This document shows, piece by piece, positions 1 to 8,937 of a stretch of DNA of 64,000 nt. The number at the start of each line of letters is the position of its first letter. Position 1 is the first letter of the stretch. Below the pieces are notes generated by a model, which saw nothing but the letters and a program-made list of their open reading frames with translations, was not told where the DNA came from and made no database searches. This DNA is from Marinomonas rhizomae (GTDB lineage: Bacteria > Pseudomonadota > Gammaproteobacteria > Pseudomonadales > Marinomonadaceae): contig NZ_QNSE01000012.1 of NCBI RefSeq assembly GCF_003315485.1, positions 112,603 through 176,602 of the forward strand. Direction: 5' to 3'. Both the position numbers and the translations under genes were made by a program.

Positions 1-1
1 G

Positions 2-91
2 CTGTTGGTTGTGGCTGTTTCTTTGGTGTTTAGCGGCGCGGGCTCTTTCTCTGTTGATAAAGCCATTGCGGCTAAATTGTCACTTGTTTGA
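2..91 (+). CDS. C-terminal end of a DoxX-like membrane protein (partial)
   Basis: Only the last 29 codons are inside the window, ending in TGA at 89-91. They read as a hydrophobic helix (LLVVAVSLVFSGAG) followed by FSVDKAIAAKL. This resembles the usual DoxX/DoxD tail, where a last membrane helix is followed by a GxGxFSxD motif. A rho-independent hairpin 30 bp downstream fits a real gene end. The family assignment rests on a very short stretch, so it is tentative; the missing part lies before base 1. Confidence 0.45.
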   Translation: MLVVAVSLVFSGAGSFSVDKAIAAKLSLV

Positions 92-121
92 CTACAGCGT
101 GATCCTTGCTATCAATAATTT

Positions 122-154
122 AAAAACCTCGAGACTTTGTATCGAGGTTTTTTT
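122..154 (+). terminator. Intrinsic terminator after the DoxX-like gene
   Basis: The arms AAAAACCTCGA and TCGAGGTTTTT pair perfectly around a 9-10 base loop, and the 3' arm runs into a T tract (TTTTTTT). It lies between the partial upstream gene and the GMC oxidoreductase, which therefore probably has its own promoter in 155-298. Confidence 0.85.
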
Positions 155-298
155 CTTTTAGACAGAGTATAGAAAAAGAGCTAAAGGAAAACGCTATTCA
201 TTTTGAACGTTTTTGATATTGTTAACACGAATAAACCAAGGTGATGATGGTGGTTAATTTTGAGCACCAAATAATCTATTATAAAAAAAGGTTTTCTC

Positions 299-1894
299 AT
301 GTCTGACTATGTCATTATTGGTGGCGGCGCCGCGGGCTGCTTGCTTGCCGAGCGCCTATCTCGCCACCCTCATATTTCAGTTACCTTACTTGAAGCCGGT
401 GCCTCTGATACCAACCCTTTGATTCACATTCCGGCAGGCATTATTGGGCTAATGCGCAGCCAAAAATTAAATTGGGCGCTGCGTACCGAGCCACAGTCTG
501 AATTAAACAATCGCCACCTATTCTGGCCTAGAGGAAAAACCCTTGGCGGAAGCTCCTCCATCAATGCAATGTGCTATACACGCGGGCAAGCCGAGGACTT
601 TGATCACTGGAAAACGCTAGGGAATATTGGATGGGGCTATGAGGACTTATTACCTCACTTCAAATCCACCGAGCATTTTTATCTAGATGAAAATCAATGG
701 CATGGTTCAGATGGGGAATTATTCGTTGAGCCTTTGCGCCATATAAACCCACTTTCACATGCTTTTATCAAAGCAGGGCAAGAGGCTGGAGTGCCATTAA
801 ATGAAGACTTTAATGGCCTAAATCAATACGGCATTGGTCCTTATCATGTGATGCAAAAAAACGGCGCTCGTTGCAGTGCTGCAAGTGCTTTTCTTGATAA
901 AGCGAAATCTCGTACCAATCTTACTATCATTACCCATGCTCAAGTCGAACAAATTGAAGTTCAACACAAACGAGCTGAAGGCGTGCTTTATAAGGTTCAC
1001 GGTAAGTCCCACTTTATTTCAGCAACACAAGAAGTACTCCTATGCGCTGGCGCTTTACATAGCCCGCATCTCTTAATGTTATCTGGAATTGGACCAAAGG
1101 AGGAATTAGAAAAACATAAAATAAAAGTACAACATGACTTAAAAGGCGTGGGAAAAAATTTACAAGACCATCTCGATATTAGCCTTATTCACTTAGAAAA
1201 TAATCGCAACAGTATTTCTTTTCACCCCAGTTTTTGGCTAACTGGCATAAAAAGCCTTTGGCAGTATAGAAAACGCCAAGGCATGCTGACATCAAACATG
1301 GCCGAAGCTGGCGCTTTCATCAAAACAAATAAAGAAGATGATCGTCCTGACGTACAACTACATTTTTTACCCGCTATCGAAGTCGATCATGGCTTAAATC
1401 TCTGGCCGACTTTCAAACATTACGGCTTCACCTTACGCGCCTGCTTACTTAGACCCAAGAGTCGAGGCTACCTAGGTTTATATTCCAATAAAGTCAGTGA
1501 TCCTCCAAAAATCGATGCGGGCTATCTAACCAACGATGAAGACATAGAAGGCATGATTAGAGCCTTTGACGCGACAAGAGAAATATCTCAACAACTGTCT
1601 CTATCACAACATAGCCTGCGGGAGTGGCAACCAGGCCTCCCTTGCCAAACAAAAGAACAAAAAATCGCTTATATACGTTCTCACGCGGAAAGTATTTACC
1701 ATCCTGTAGGAACTTGCAGAATGGGCACTGATGAGCTCGCCGTCGTCGACCAATCACTCAAAGTACGGGGGATTGATAAATTGAGAGTCATTGACGCCTC
1801 CATAATGCCTACGCTAATCAGTGGCAATACCACTGCCGCCACATTAGCCATAGCAAGTAAAATAGCAGAGGAAATGGCCGCACAAGTTGTTTAA
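299..1894 (+). CDS. GMC-family FAD-dependent oxidoreductase (alcohol/choline dehydrogenase-like)
   Basis: This is a 531-residue flavoprotein of the glucose-methanol-choline family, the usual length for BetA/AlkJ-type dehydrogenases. An N-terminal dinucleotide-binding motif GGGAAG (residues ~8-13) binds FAD. GMC signature 1 (PRGKTLGGSSSINAM, ~78-92) and signature 2 (GALHSPHLLMLSGIG, ~250-264) are both present. The C-terminal block has the catalytic His (YHPVGTCRMG) and the SGNTTAATLAIA segment. Members oxidise alcohols and pass electrons to quinone or oxygen; the substrate cannot be read here. There is no betB or betI neighbour, so choline is not specifically supported. The ATG has only a weak AAGG-type ribosome site. 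Confidence 0.9.
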   Translation: MSDYVIIGGGAAGCLLAERLSRHPHISVTLLEAGASDTNPLIHIPAGIIGLMRSQKLNWALRTEPQSELNNRHLFWPRGKTLGGSSSINAMCYTRGQAEDFDHWKTLGNIGWGYEDLLPHFKSTEHFYLDENQWHGSDGELFVEPLRHINPLSHAFIKAGQEAGVPLNEDFNGLNQYGIGPYHVMQKNGARCSAASAFLDKAKSRTNLTIITHAQVEQIEVQHKRAEGVLYKVHGKSHFISATQEVLLCAGALHSPHLLMLSGIGPKEELEKHKIKVQHDLKGVGKNLQDHLDISLIHLENNRNSISFHPSFWLTGIKSLWQYRKRQGMLTSNMAEAGAFIKTNKEDDRPDVQLHFLPAIEVDHGLNLWPTFKHYGFTLRACLLRPKSRGYLGLYSNKVSDPPKIDAGYLTNDEDIEGMIRAFDATREISQQLSLSQHSLREWQPGLPCQTKEQKIAYIRSHAESIYHPVGTCRMGTDELAVVDQSLKVRGIDKLRVIDASIMPTLISGNTTAATLAIASKIAEEMAAQVV

Positions 1895-1947
1895 AAAGAC
1901 TCTTGTTCAAAACAAAAACTTACCCTAAGACAAACCTTACCCAAAAC

Positions 1948-1982
1948 AAAAAAAGCCCTGATAGTTTCCTATCAGGGCTTTC
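1948..1982 (-). terminator. Intrinsic terminator of efp
   Basis: Arms AAAGCCCTGATAG and CTATCAGGGCTTT form a 13-bp stem with a 4-base loop. Read on the minus strand it is followed by TTTTTTTGTTTT, so it mainly serves efp. It sits between converging genes and may also stop the GMC transcript. Confidence 0.88.
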
Positions 1983-2006
1983 ATGTTCATTACGCAAAGC
2001 TAGAAA

Positions 2007-2582
2007 TTATTTACCTGTTGCGCGCGAAACGTAGTCGCCTGTACGAGTATCAACACGTAGCACTTCACCGATATTGATAAACAGAGGGACACGAACCATA
2101 GCACCTGTTACCAAGTAAGCTGGCTTAGAACCACCATTAGCCGTATCACCTTTTACGCCTGGATCTGTGTCTTTCACTTCAAGTTCAATGAAATTAGGAG
2201 CAGCAACTGCCAATGGAGCACCGTTGTATAAGGTTACAACGTATTTTTCTTGCTCTTTCAGCCACTTAATCGTGTCGCCTACAGCCGTTTCATCCGCTGC
2301 ATGCTGTTCAAAAGAACCATCGATAGCCATAAAATGCCAGAACTCGCCGTCTGTGTATAAGTACTCCATATCGGTGTCCATAACGTCAGCGGATTCAAGC
2401 GTATCACCTGATTTAAAAGTACGCTCCCACACTCGTCCAGAACGTAGGTTACGTAACTTCAGGCGGTTAAAGGCTTGGCCTTTACCAGGTTTAACGTGTT
2501 CATTGTCGATAATCGCACATGGATCACCATCAACCATTACTTTCGCGCCGCTGCGCATATCGCTGGTAGAAATATTAGCCAT
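2007..2582 (-). CDS. efp: Translation elongation factor P
   Basis: EF-P relieves ribosome stalling at polyproline stretches by entering beside the P-site tRNA. The 191-residue length and the three beta-barrel domain pattern match the family. The modification loop reads [11 protein letters not shown], with Lys34 in the same position as the E. coli lysine that receives (R)-beta-lysine. The C-terminal signature [20 protein letters not shown] is intact. The modifying aminomutase gene epmB is divergently transcribed 177 bp away, which supports beta-lysylation; the ligase epmA is not in the window. A long imperfect hairpin lies in the 5' leader region. Confidence 0.98.
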   Translation of the reverse strand: MANISTSDMRSGAKVMVDGDPCAIIDNEHVKPGKGQAFNRLKLRNLRSGRVWERTFKSGDTLESADVMDTDMEYLYTDGEFWHFMAIDGSFEQHAADETAVGDTIKWLKEQEKYVVTLYNGAPLAVAAPNFIELEVKDTDPGVKGDTANGGSKPAYLVTGAMVRVPLFINIGEVLRVDTRTGDYVSRATGK

Positions 2583-2641
2583 ACATCCTCACAGTATATT
2601 TTTAGAGAAAAGGCTCTGACTGGCGTATCATGTCAGTCCCA

Positions 2642-2706
2642 AGATCTCTGCAAACTTCTTTTTTGTACTCTTTTGAGTAATTTAAAAAGAGCGTTTGCAA
2701 AGATCT
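2642..2706. repeat. Long imperfect inverted repeat between efp and epmB
   Basis: Outer arms AGATCTCTGCAAAC (2642-2655) and GTTTGCAAAGATCT (2693-2706) pair over 14 bp with one mismatch. Inside, TACTC (2666-2670) and GAGTA (2675-2679) pair around TTTT, and T-rich and A-rich flanks extend the fold. Neither orientation has a following T tract, so it does not look like a terminator. It is placed to act as an RNA structure in the efp leader or as a shared operator of the divergent genes. Confidence 0.6.
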
Positions 2707-2759
2707 CTAAGAGCCACTGGCCGAGTGGGCCAAAATAAGTTGGCGCAATCATAACCCAA

Positions 2760-3812
2760 ATGAAGACAATTTTGCAGATATTTGACGTGATCCCTACTCA
2801 AACAAAGAACAATTTAAGCTGGTCGCAGCACCTGTCACAGGCCCTAACCTCCTTACCGGAACTGGTTGAGCATTTAGGCTTACCAAAAAGTCTTGCTCAA
2901 CAAGGCATAGAAGCACATCAAGGTTTCAAATTATTAGTGCCTCGCCCTTATTTGTCTCGCATTGAATATGGCAATCCAAATGATCCCTTGTTATTGCAGG
3001 TCTTACCCAGCCTAGCAGAGATGCAAAAGGTTGCGGGCTATACAAAAGACCCATTAGAAGAAATTGACCATAATCCGCAAAAAGCCATCGTGCATAAATA
3101 CAAACGCCGTTTATTGGTTATCACCACAGGGACATGCGCGGTAAATTGCCGTTACTGCTTCCGTCGTCATTTTCCTTACGGCGACAATCAACTGGCGCAA
3201 GCAGAATGGCAGTCGGTGATCGATTACTTAAAAGATCACCCAGAAGTCAACGAAGTAATCTTAAGCGGCGGCGATCCTTTGATGATGAAAGACGCCTTGC
3301 TCGCCGATAAAGTCCGTAAGCTTGATGCTTTACCGCAAATAAAGCGCCTGCGTATTCATTCACGCTTACCTGTGGTAATTCCAGACCGTGTTTGCGACGA
3401 CATGTTGGCGTGGATCAAGACAAGTCGGCTAGACATTGTCATGGTGTGGCACATTAATCATGCCAATGAAATGGACGAAGAGCTTACCCAAGCGGCTTAT
3501 AAGCTAAAAATAGCCGGAGTCACACTGCTCAATCAAGGCGTTTTATTAAAAGGCGTCAACGATTCGGTAGAAGCTCAAGTCAATTTGAGCGAAGCCGTGT
3601 TTAATGCAGGGATTTTGCCTTATTACATGTTCACCTTAGACCCAGTCGAAGGCGCGGCGCATTTTGATATTTCAATTGAAGACGCTCAGCGTTTAATGGG
3701 GAAGGTCGCTGCCGAGCTACCCGGCTACTTAGTGCCTAGACTCGCTAAGGAAATCCCTGGCAAGCCAGCAAAAAGCGTCTTTGCACCAATTTTCAATGAA
3801 CTCGACAAATAG
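2760..3812 (+). CDS. epmB: EF-P beta-lysylation protein, radical SAM lysine 2,3-aminomutase
   Basis: EpmB converts L-lysine to (R)-beta-lysine, which EpmA attaches to EF-P. The radical-SAM cluster motif CxxxCxxC is at Cys126, Cys130 and Cys133 (TCAVNCRYCFRRHFPY). The SAM-binding glycine motif VILSGGDPLMM and the typical C-terminal LVPRLAKEIPGKPAKS follow. At 350 residues it has the short length of EpmB, unlike catabolic KamA enzymes (over 400). The divergent neighbour is efp. No strong Shine-Dalgarno is visible before the ATG. Confidence 0.96.
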   Translation: MKTILQIFDVIPTQTKNNLSWSQHLSQALTSLPELVEHLGLPKSLAQQGIEAHQGFKLLVPRPYLSRIEYGNPNDPLLLQVLPSLAEMQKVAGYTKDPLEEIDHNPQKAIVHKYKRRLLVITTGTCAVNCRYCFRRHFPYGDNQLAQAEWQSVIDYLKDHPEVNEVILSGGDPLMMKDALLADKVRKLDALPQIKRLRIHSRLPVVIPDRVCDDMLAWIKTSRLDIVMVWHINHANEMDEELTQAAYKLKIAGVTLLNQGVLLKGVNDSVEAQVNLSEAVFNAGILPYYMFTLDPVEGAAHFDISIEDAQRLMGKVAAELPGYLVPRLAKEIPGKPAKSVFAPIFNELDK

Positions 3813-3843
3813 CTGCTCACTTGGACATTTGTTCTGTTTAGCG

Positions 3844-5223
3844 TCATCTAAGCAGCGCAATACGACCGACTTTAACGTGCTGGCGTCGAATACTCACGTT
3901 TGGCGCTAGCTGGTATAAGTCGCCATTTCGACCAATTAATTGATCTGGCACATGACTGAGTTTCGCCACTTCAGCGTGAGCATCTAAATGTTTTGCCTCG
4001 CCATGAACGGGAATCGCCAATTGTGGCTGTACCCAAGTATAAAGCTGTTTGAGCTCTTCGCGACAAGGATGACCACTCACATGAATGGTTAAGTCAGTTT
4101 CATGAGCTTGCAAAGTACGGATCTTTCGGCCTTTAAATTGCTCGGCTAATCTGTCTATGGCTAGCTCATTACCCGGAATCCTCATGGAACTAAAAATCAC
4201 CAAATCATCGGCTTCAAGACTCAAATCAAAACAATTATCTGCAGCTAAACGATTCAAGGTCGCTCTTGGCTCCCCTTGGCTTCCAGTCACGACCGCCAAT
4301 ACTTCTTCTCTTGGCAAATAACCAAGATGCGCCGCATCGATAATCGGCAAATCATCAGGCCAATGGCCTGTTACGCGTGCGGCGCTGACCATATTGGTCA
4401 GCGACCTTCCAATCAAGGCAAGGTATCGGCCTGTCGCTTTTGCCACTTGCCCCAACGCAACTAAACGCGCGACATTACTACTGAAACAACCTACCACAAC
4501 ACGGTTCTTTTCTGCCTCAATGGTTTTCAACAAGCCCTGATAACAATCGCTTTCAGATGGCGAAAAACCGTCTTTTAGTGCATTCGTTGAATCACACACC
4601 ATGGCAAGAATATTTTCTTTGGCTAAGGCTTTAAAGCCGGAGGAAGAAAAACCGTCACCAAGAATCGGAGTCTTATCAATTTTCCAATCACCTGTATGAA
4701 AGATTTTTCCTACAGGTGTGTCGATGGTCATGGCATAAGGTTCGGGCACAGAATGTGTTAATCCCAACCATTTAACATTAAATACGCCAATTTTTTTGGT
4801 TTCATTCTCTTGCACTTCAATTATCGGCACTTGATCGGTCAAACCAACTTGAACCAACTTACGACGCAAGACTTCTGCGGTAAACGCCGTGGTATAAACT
4901 GGACATTTGAACCGTCGCCACAAAAATGGCAAAGCGCCCACGTGGTCTTCATGGGCGTGAGTAATCACAATGCCGGCTAAGCGCTCTTTTTGCTCGCTAA
5001 TAAAACGCGGATCAGCACAAACGATTTCGGAAGTACGCAGGTCATCTGGTGTTAATGGCTCGTTAAAGGAAACACCACAATCGACCATCAACCATTGGCC
5101 ATCGTGACCATATAGATTCATGTTCATGCCGATCTCGCCCGTGCCACCTAAAGGCAAAAACCATAAGTCCTCTTGTGAGGGAATCAAAGATGAAATAACG
5201 CACTCCTTGTAAATACAGGTCAA
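3844..5223 (-). CDS. RNase J-like metallo-beta-lactamase/beta-CASP hydrolase
   Basis: The protein has the zinc motif HAHEDH (residues ~89-94), a GTGEIGMNMN N-terminal signature, HTGDWK around the third zinc-ligand block, and beta-CASP motifs ending in HVSGHPCREEL and VHGEAKHLD. This is the arrangement of RNase J/CPSF-type nucleases, which process or degrade RNA in the cytoplasm. At about 450 residues it lacks the extra C-terminal domain of Bacillus RNase J (about 555). The start is unclear: the longest frame begins with TTG at 5223, but a strong AAGGAG at 5208-5203 sits inside it, six bases before an ATT codon at 5196 and 15 bases before a TTG at 5187. Conserved sequence starts only at residue ~18, so a shorter protein is possible. 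Confidence 0.85.
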   Translation of the reverse strand: MTCIYKECVISSLIPSQEDLWFLPLGGTGEIGMNMNLYGHDGQWLMVDCGVSFNEPLTPDDLRTSEIVCADPRFISEQKERLAGIVITHAHEDHVGALPFLWRRFKCPVYTTAFTAEVLRRKLVQVGLTDQVPIIEVQENETKKIGVFNVKWLGLTHSVPEPYAMTIDTPVGKIFHTGDWKIDKTPILGDGFSSSGFKALAKENILAMVCDSTNALKDGFSPSESDCYQGLLKTIEAEKNRVVVGCFSSNVARLVALGQVAKATGRYLALIGRSLTNMVSAARVTGHWPDDLPIIDAAHLGYLPREEVLAVVTGSQGEPRATLNRLAADNCFDLSLEADDLVIFSSMRIPGNELAIDRLAEQFKGRKIRTLQAHETDLTIHVSGHPCREELKQLYTWVQPQLAIPVHGEAKHLDAHAEVAKLSHVPDQLIGRNGDLYQLAPNVSIRRQHVKVGRIALLR

Positions 5224-5296
5224 TTCTTTCTATGGTACGCATTTTTCATAAATATCACAGCGTGCTCGTGACGAATGGAGAAAAGAAGCCCAAAAT

Positions 5297-5336
5297 AAAA
5301 AACCTCTTTCTACTTTTCAGGTAAAAAGAGGTTTTG
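5297..5336 (-). terminator. Intrinsic terminator of the exported amidohydrolase gene
   Basis: Arms AAAACCTCTTT and AAAGAGGTTTT pair perfectly around a 15-base loop. Read on the minus strand the stem is followed by TTTTATTTTGGG. It lies 29 bp after the amidohydrolase stop codon. Confidence 0.8.
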
Positions 5337-5364
5337 ATCGACTCAGGAGCTTAAAAGTAGTGCT

Positions 5365-6771
5365 TTATAAAACTTCTTCACCATTCGCTATCACAGTATC
5401 ACGCACAATTTGAGTGTAGTCTTGAGCCTCTTTCACAATTGCAGCTTCATCTACGGTAAGTATTTTCTTGTCTTCCATAAGGATTTTGCCGTCTACGATA
5501 CTGTGTCGAACATCACTAGGATAAGCAGAATAAACCAAGGCTGAATAGGGGTTATAGATTGGTACCATATGCGGCGCCTTAGTATCCACCACGATAATGT
5601 CGGCCAGTTTGCCCACTTCCAATGACCCAACACGATTTTCCATATGCAGTGCTTTTGCTGCGCCCATAGTTGCCATATCAATGACTTTAATTGGTGGCAT
5701 AGCCGCACGATCTTGATTCACTAACTTATGAACTTTAGCAACCTGACCAAACTCAGCAATGGTACTTAGGTTATTACCAGACATTGGACCATCTGTTCCT
5801 AGACCAATCCGCACTCCTTCGTCATACATTTTTAGAGCAGGCGAAACACCTTTCGCCGACTTGATATTCGCACTCATGTTGTGAGTCACACCCATACCGC
5901 TCTCTTTGACAAGTTCAATATCATGATCGTCTACAAGGATCATATGCGCGCCAACTAAGTGATCATTCAAAGCACCAATATCATGCATATATTGCACAGG
6001 ACTTTTGCCATCGGCACGTGCAGCAATTTTTTCTTGCTCAGTGTGAGATTCCGCTAAATGAATCAGCACCGGCACATTTTTATCTTTGGATAACTCTGCT
6101 ACTCGCTGCAATACTTCGGTGGTGTTGGTATAAGGAGCATGAGGCGCGAATGCTGGCGTAATACGCGGATGGTCTTTGTACTCTTCAATAAATTTTAACG
6201 CGTAGTTAATACCCTCTTCGGCATTTTTAGCATCAGCGACCGGAAACTTAATCACGGTTTCACCCAACACAGCACGCATACCGATTTGATCAACCGTTTT
6301 TGCGACTTCATCTTCAAAATAATACATATCAGCATAAGTCGTAACACCGCCACGTAACATCTCGACATTGCCAAGATTAGCGCCAATACGCACCATATCA
6401 CGGGTGATTAGCTTGTTTTCAAGAGGAAATATATAGCGATGCAAACGATCAGGCACATCGTCTGCTAAAGAACGTAAAACCGTCATAGACACGTGAGTAT
6501 GAGTATTTATTAAGCCAGGCATTACGATATCGCCTTGCACATCTAAGACTTTTTTCGCTTCAAACTTAGCAACCAAGGATGCGTCGCCGACTGCATAAAT
6601 TTTGTTTCCTTTAATTGCAATAACGCCATGCTGGTATAGCGTTTTACTGTTATCCATGGTCAAAACGGTAGCGTCTTTGATCAACAAATCGACAGATTCA
6701 GCACTCCATAAGGGCGCCGACAAAGTTGTCGTTGCTAATACTGCCAATAAGACACTTTTTTTAAACTGCAT
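5365..6771 (-). CDS. Exported amidohydrolase (TRZ/ATZ, SAH/MTA deaminase-like)
   Basis: The start at 6771 is chosen because AAAGGA lies eight bases upstream and the protein then opens with a classic signal peptide (MQFKKSVLLAVLATTTLSAP, cleavage near WSA-ES). The mature protein has the amidohydrolase metal motif HTHV (His91/His93), further metal or substrate residues in APHAPYT and HLAESHTEQE, and the LGTDGPMSGNN block. This matches cyclic deaminases such as 5'-methylthioadenosine/S-adenosylhomocysteine deaminase and guanine-type chlorohydrolases. Those are normally cytoplasmic, so a secreted form suggests a role on periplasmic nucleosides or heterocycles. The exact substrate is unknown. Confidence 0.85.
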   Translation of the reverse strand: MQFKKSVLLAVLATTTLSAPLWSAESVDLLIKDATVLTMDNSKTLYQHGVIAIKGNKIYAVGDASLVAKFEAKKVLDVQGDIVMPGLINTHTHVSMTVLRSLADDVPDRLHRYIFPLENKLITRDMVRIGANLGNVEMLRGGVTTYADMYYFEDEVAKTVDQIGMRAVLGETVIKFPVADAKNAEEGINYALKFIEEYKDHPRITPAFAPHAPYTNTTEVLQRVAELSKDKNVPVLIHLAESHTEQEKIAARADGKSPVQYMHDIGALNDHLVGAHMILVDDHDIELVKESGMGVTHNMSANIKSAKGVSPALKMYDEGVRIGLGTDGPMSGNNLSTIAEFGQVAKVHKLVNQDRAAMPPIKVIDMATMGAAKALHMENRVGSLEVGKLADIIVVDTKAPHMVPIYNPYSALVYSAYPSDVRHSIVDGKILMEDKKILTVDEAAIVKEAQDYTQIVRDTVIANGEEVL

Positions 6772-6892
6772 TCGATTGTCCTTTATTAGATAATGTTCCA
6801 AGTAGATCGCTATTCATGACGGCGACATTGCTTAATAATACCTGCATGTTTTATTCCAACACAGAAGCATGTTCAAAACTTAGGATTAGAAA

Positions 6893-7828
6893 TTGAATAA
6901 TAACATCGTAACCAAGCTTCAAAATGGCCTTGGCAAAGCCATCACCTACTTCATCTTACTGTCCTGCGTGGCTATTTTTGTTGTCTATCTTGTGCAGCGT
7001 TTTGGGGCACAATACGCCGAGGACAAAATTAAGGAGCAGCTTGATCAGTCTGGCCTAGCACCTTTTGTTCAATATGGAAGTGTTCACCTTGATCCATTTA
7101 CTCTGACACCTTCTCTGGAAAATGTCAGCTTTGGCAACGAAAATGCGCCGTGGTTACGTTTCGCTCGGATTTCATTCAATAGCTATCCAATAAACTACCC
7201 TGATTTAGATGTGGACTTTTGGATACAAGAAAGCCCAATAGACAGTTTGTCACGTGACACACGACGCCTCATGCGTGCTGCGGGAGTGGACACCTTACTT
7301 GGAAAAGGCTCGTTTACTTCCAAGGTTGAAGGTGAAAAAGTTTCGTCTCAATTCAAATTAGACATAAAGGATATTGGCAAGCTCAACCTGTTTTCTAACA
7401 TCAATGTTCTGGATCACAATATCGCCATGTCTGATTTACGTTCAGATGTCATTGCATCGTTTGCATTAGGGCAGCCTGAGGCGCTACCTATCATCTATGG
7501 TGACGTCATTGAACTGCATTCTTTAAAAGTGGAATACGAAGAGTCTGGATTGATTGCTCATCTGCTCCCTAAGTCAGCGCTCTCACGCGACTCAAACGAA
7601 AACCAGTTAAACGGGCTGAAATATATGAGCCAAGCATTAGGTCTTGCACCAGCTAACTCAACAGAAGCAGAGCAGATTGCCGAGACGTTACTGACGTTTT
7701 TAAAGCAACCAGAAAAGCTAAACCTGACGATGTCGCCTCCATCAGCGATTAGCCTAAAAGAGCTCGCACTACTGGCAAACGAAGGTACGCTTTATAAAGA
7801 CAGTAAGATGACGCTATCGAACGACTAA
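6893..7828 (+). CDS. Membrane-anchored protein of unknown function
   Basis: I do not recognise a specific family. The protein (311 residues) starts at a TTG seven bases after AGGA. It has one strong N-terminal helix (ITYFILLSCVAIFVVYLVQRF, residues ~18-38) and a large periplasmic part rich in beta-like segments. The pattern YGSVHLDPFTLTPSLENVSF and the tail LLTFLKQPEKLNLTMSPP resemble AsmA/YdgA-like envelope proteins, but this is only a visual impression. It is divergent from the exported amidohydrolase and stands alone. Confidence 0.7.
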   Translation: MNNNIVTKLQNGLGKAITYFILLSCVAIFVVYLVQRFGAQYAEDKIKEQLDQSGLAPFVQYGSVHLDPFTLTPSLENVSFGNENAPWLRFARISFNSYPINYPDLDVDFWIQESPIDSLSRDTRRLMRAAGVDTLLGKGSFTSKVEGEKVSSQFKLDIKDIGKLNLFSNINVLDHNIAMSDLRSDVIASFALGQPEALPIIYGDVIELHSLKVEYEESGLIAHLLPKSALSRDSNENQLNGLKYMSQALGLAPANSTEAEQIAETLLTFLKQPEKLNLTMSPPSAISLKELALLANEGTLYKDSKMTLSND

Positions 7829-7836
7829 TTTGACTG

Positions 7837-7880
7837 TTTTTCACAGCCTAGATGTCTTGAAAACAGAAGGCTGTGAAAAG
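7837..7880. terminator. Inverted repeat between converging genes
   Basis: Arms TTTTCACAGCCT and AGGCTGTGAAAA form a perfect 12-bp stem around a 20-base loop in the gap between the unknown membrane protein and the converging DUF4870-like gene. The stem ends in A/T pairs but no separate T tract follows, so termination in either direction is plausible but not certain. Confidence 0.5.
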
Positions 7881-7887
7881 TCGACAC

Positions 7888-8265
7888 CTAAAAAGGGTTA
7901 AACATTTCTCGATAAGATTGATTAGATGTCGCTCTGGCAATGCCTTTCACCATTCTAAAAATCGACCAAGCCCAAACACAGAACAACAAAATATAACCAA
8001 TAAAGAATAATGTCAGTATTACACCAATGACACTCCAGAAAATCCCCCACCAAAAGGTGCCAATAATATTGGCATAGTGATCTTCAAAAAATGTACCGCG
8101 GGCCTCATCCACTTTCACCATGGCCCAAATCGCACCAATAAACCAAAACACACCGGTAAATATGCCCAACAGCATAAAAACATAAGCGATCACCACATTG
8201 CTTTTTGCATTTTCCTCTCGTGATGTTAATGACCTAAAACGCTTCTCAGGTTCAAATCCGGACAT
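7888..8265 (-). CDS. Small multi-helix membrane protein (DUF4870-like)
   Basis: This is a 125-residue protein with three predicted membrane helices (about 22-48, 64-90 and 93-110). A hydrophilic N-terminus precedes them, and a short charged tail follows. The arrangement, including the polar loop DEARGTFFEDHYANI between helices one and two, resembles DUF4870/YidH-type inner membrane proteins of unknown role. GGAG lies 9 bases before the ATG. No functional residues can be pointed out. Confidence 0.75.
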   Translation of the reverse strand: MSGFEPEKRFRSLTSREENAKSNVVIAYVFMLLGIFTGVFWFIGAIWAMVKVDEARGTFFEDHYANIIGTFWWGIFWSVIGVILTLFFIGYILLFCVWAWSIFRMVKGIARATSNQSYREMFNPF

Positions 8266-8431
8266 CTATAAACACTCCGTTATCTCATAAAATTTTCTCT
8301 AATAAGCATAATGGGGATACTTTTAAAATTATCGCCCTCTTCTAATCCAGTTTTATGATTTCTTTTCAATACAAATACTTGTAACGTGGACTTTTCCCAT
8401 TCTGTATTTACTCATACCTCCTAGGAACACT

Positions 8432-8908
8432 ATGAAAAATGTGACTATTTTAGTCGATGTTCAAAATGTCTATTACACTACAAGACAAGCATTTGGGCGC
8501 CCTTTCGACTACAACACCTTTTGGCAACAAGCGACAGAAGGCCGAAATGTCGTAAAAGCGATTGCGTACGCGATAGACAGGGGTGATGAAAAACAACGGC
8601 AATTTCAAAATATCCTGCGAGCGATTGGCTTTGAAGTAAAATTGAAGCCATTCATTCAACGCGCGGATGGATCTGCAAAAGGTGACTGGGACGTAGGTAT
8701 TGCTATTGATGGTATAGAACATGGCAAAGACAGTGATGTCCTTGTTTTACTTTCTGGTGATGGTGACTTCGACATCCTCGCTAAAACACTCAGAGAAAAA
8801 TATCAAACTAGAGTCGAAGTGTATGGCGTTGAACCTTTAACCGCCCAGTCTTTAATCAATGCTGCTGACTCTTTTACTGCAATCAGTAACAAATTGTTAC
8901 TTAAATAA
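8432..8908 (+). CDS. NYN-domain (LabA/DUF88) protein, putative RNase
   Basis: The 158-residue protein is almost entirely one NYN domain, a PIN-like metal-dependent nuclease fold. Expected acidic residues are visible in VDVQN (residues ~8-12), GDWDVGIAID (~85-94) and the family hallmark LLSGDGDFDILA (~106-117). These proteins are generally thought to cut or bind RNA; targets are unknown. The start follows TAGGA by six bases. It is followed by a diguanylate cyclase, but an 81-bp gap makes co-transcription uncertain. Confidence 0.88.
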   Translation: MKNVTILVDVQNVYYTTRQAFGRPFDYNTFWQQATEGRNVVKAIAYAIDRGDEKQRQFQNILRAIGFEVKLKPFIQRADGSAKGDWDVGIAIDGIEHGKDSDVLVLLSGDGDFDILAKTLREKYQTRVEVYGVEPLTAQSLINAADSFTAISNKLLLK

Positions 8909-8937
8909 ATCTAACTATTCTATATTTTTAGGAGAGA

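Noticed and set aside
299..1894. Calling the GMC enzyme choline dehydrogenase BetA
   Set aside because: No betB, betI or betaine transporter lies beside it, and GMC motifs alone do not decide the substrate.
2167..2619. 150-codon frame on the plus strand opposite efp
   Set aside because: It lies wholly over the efp coding sequence, has no family resemblance and no ribosome site; efp is certain, so this is a shadow frame.
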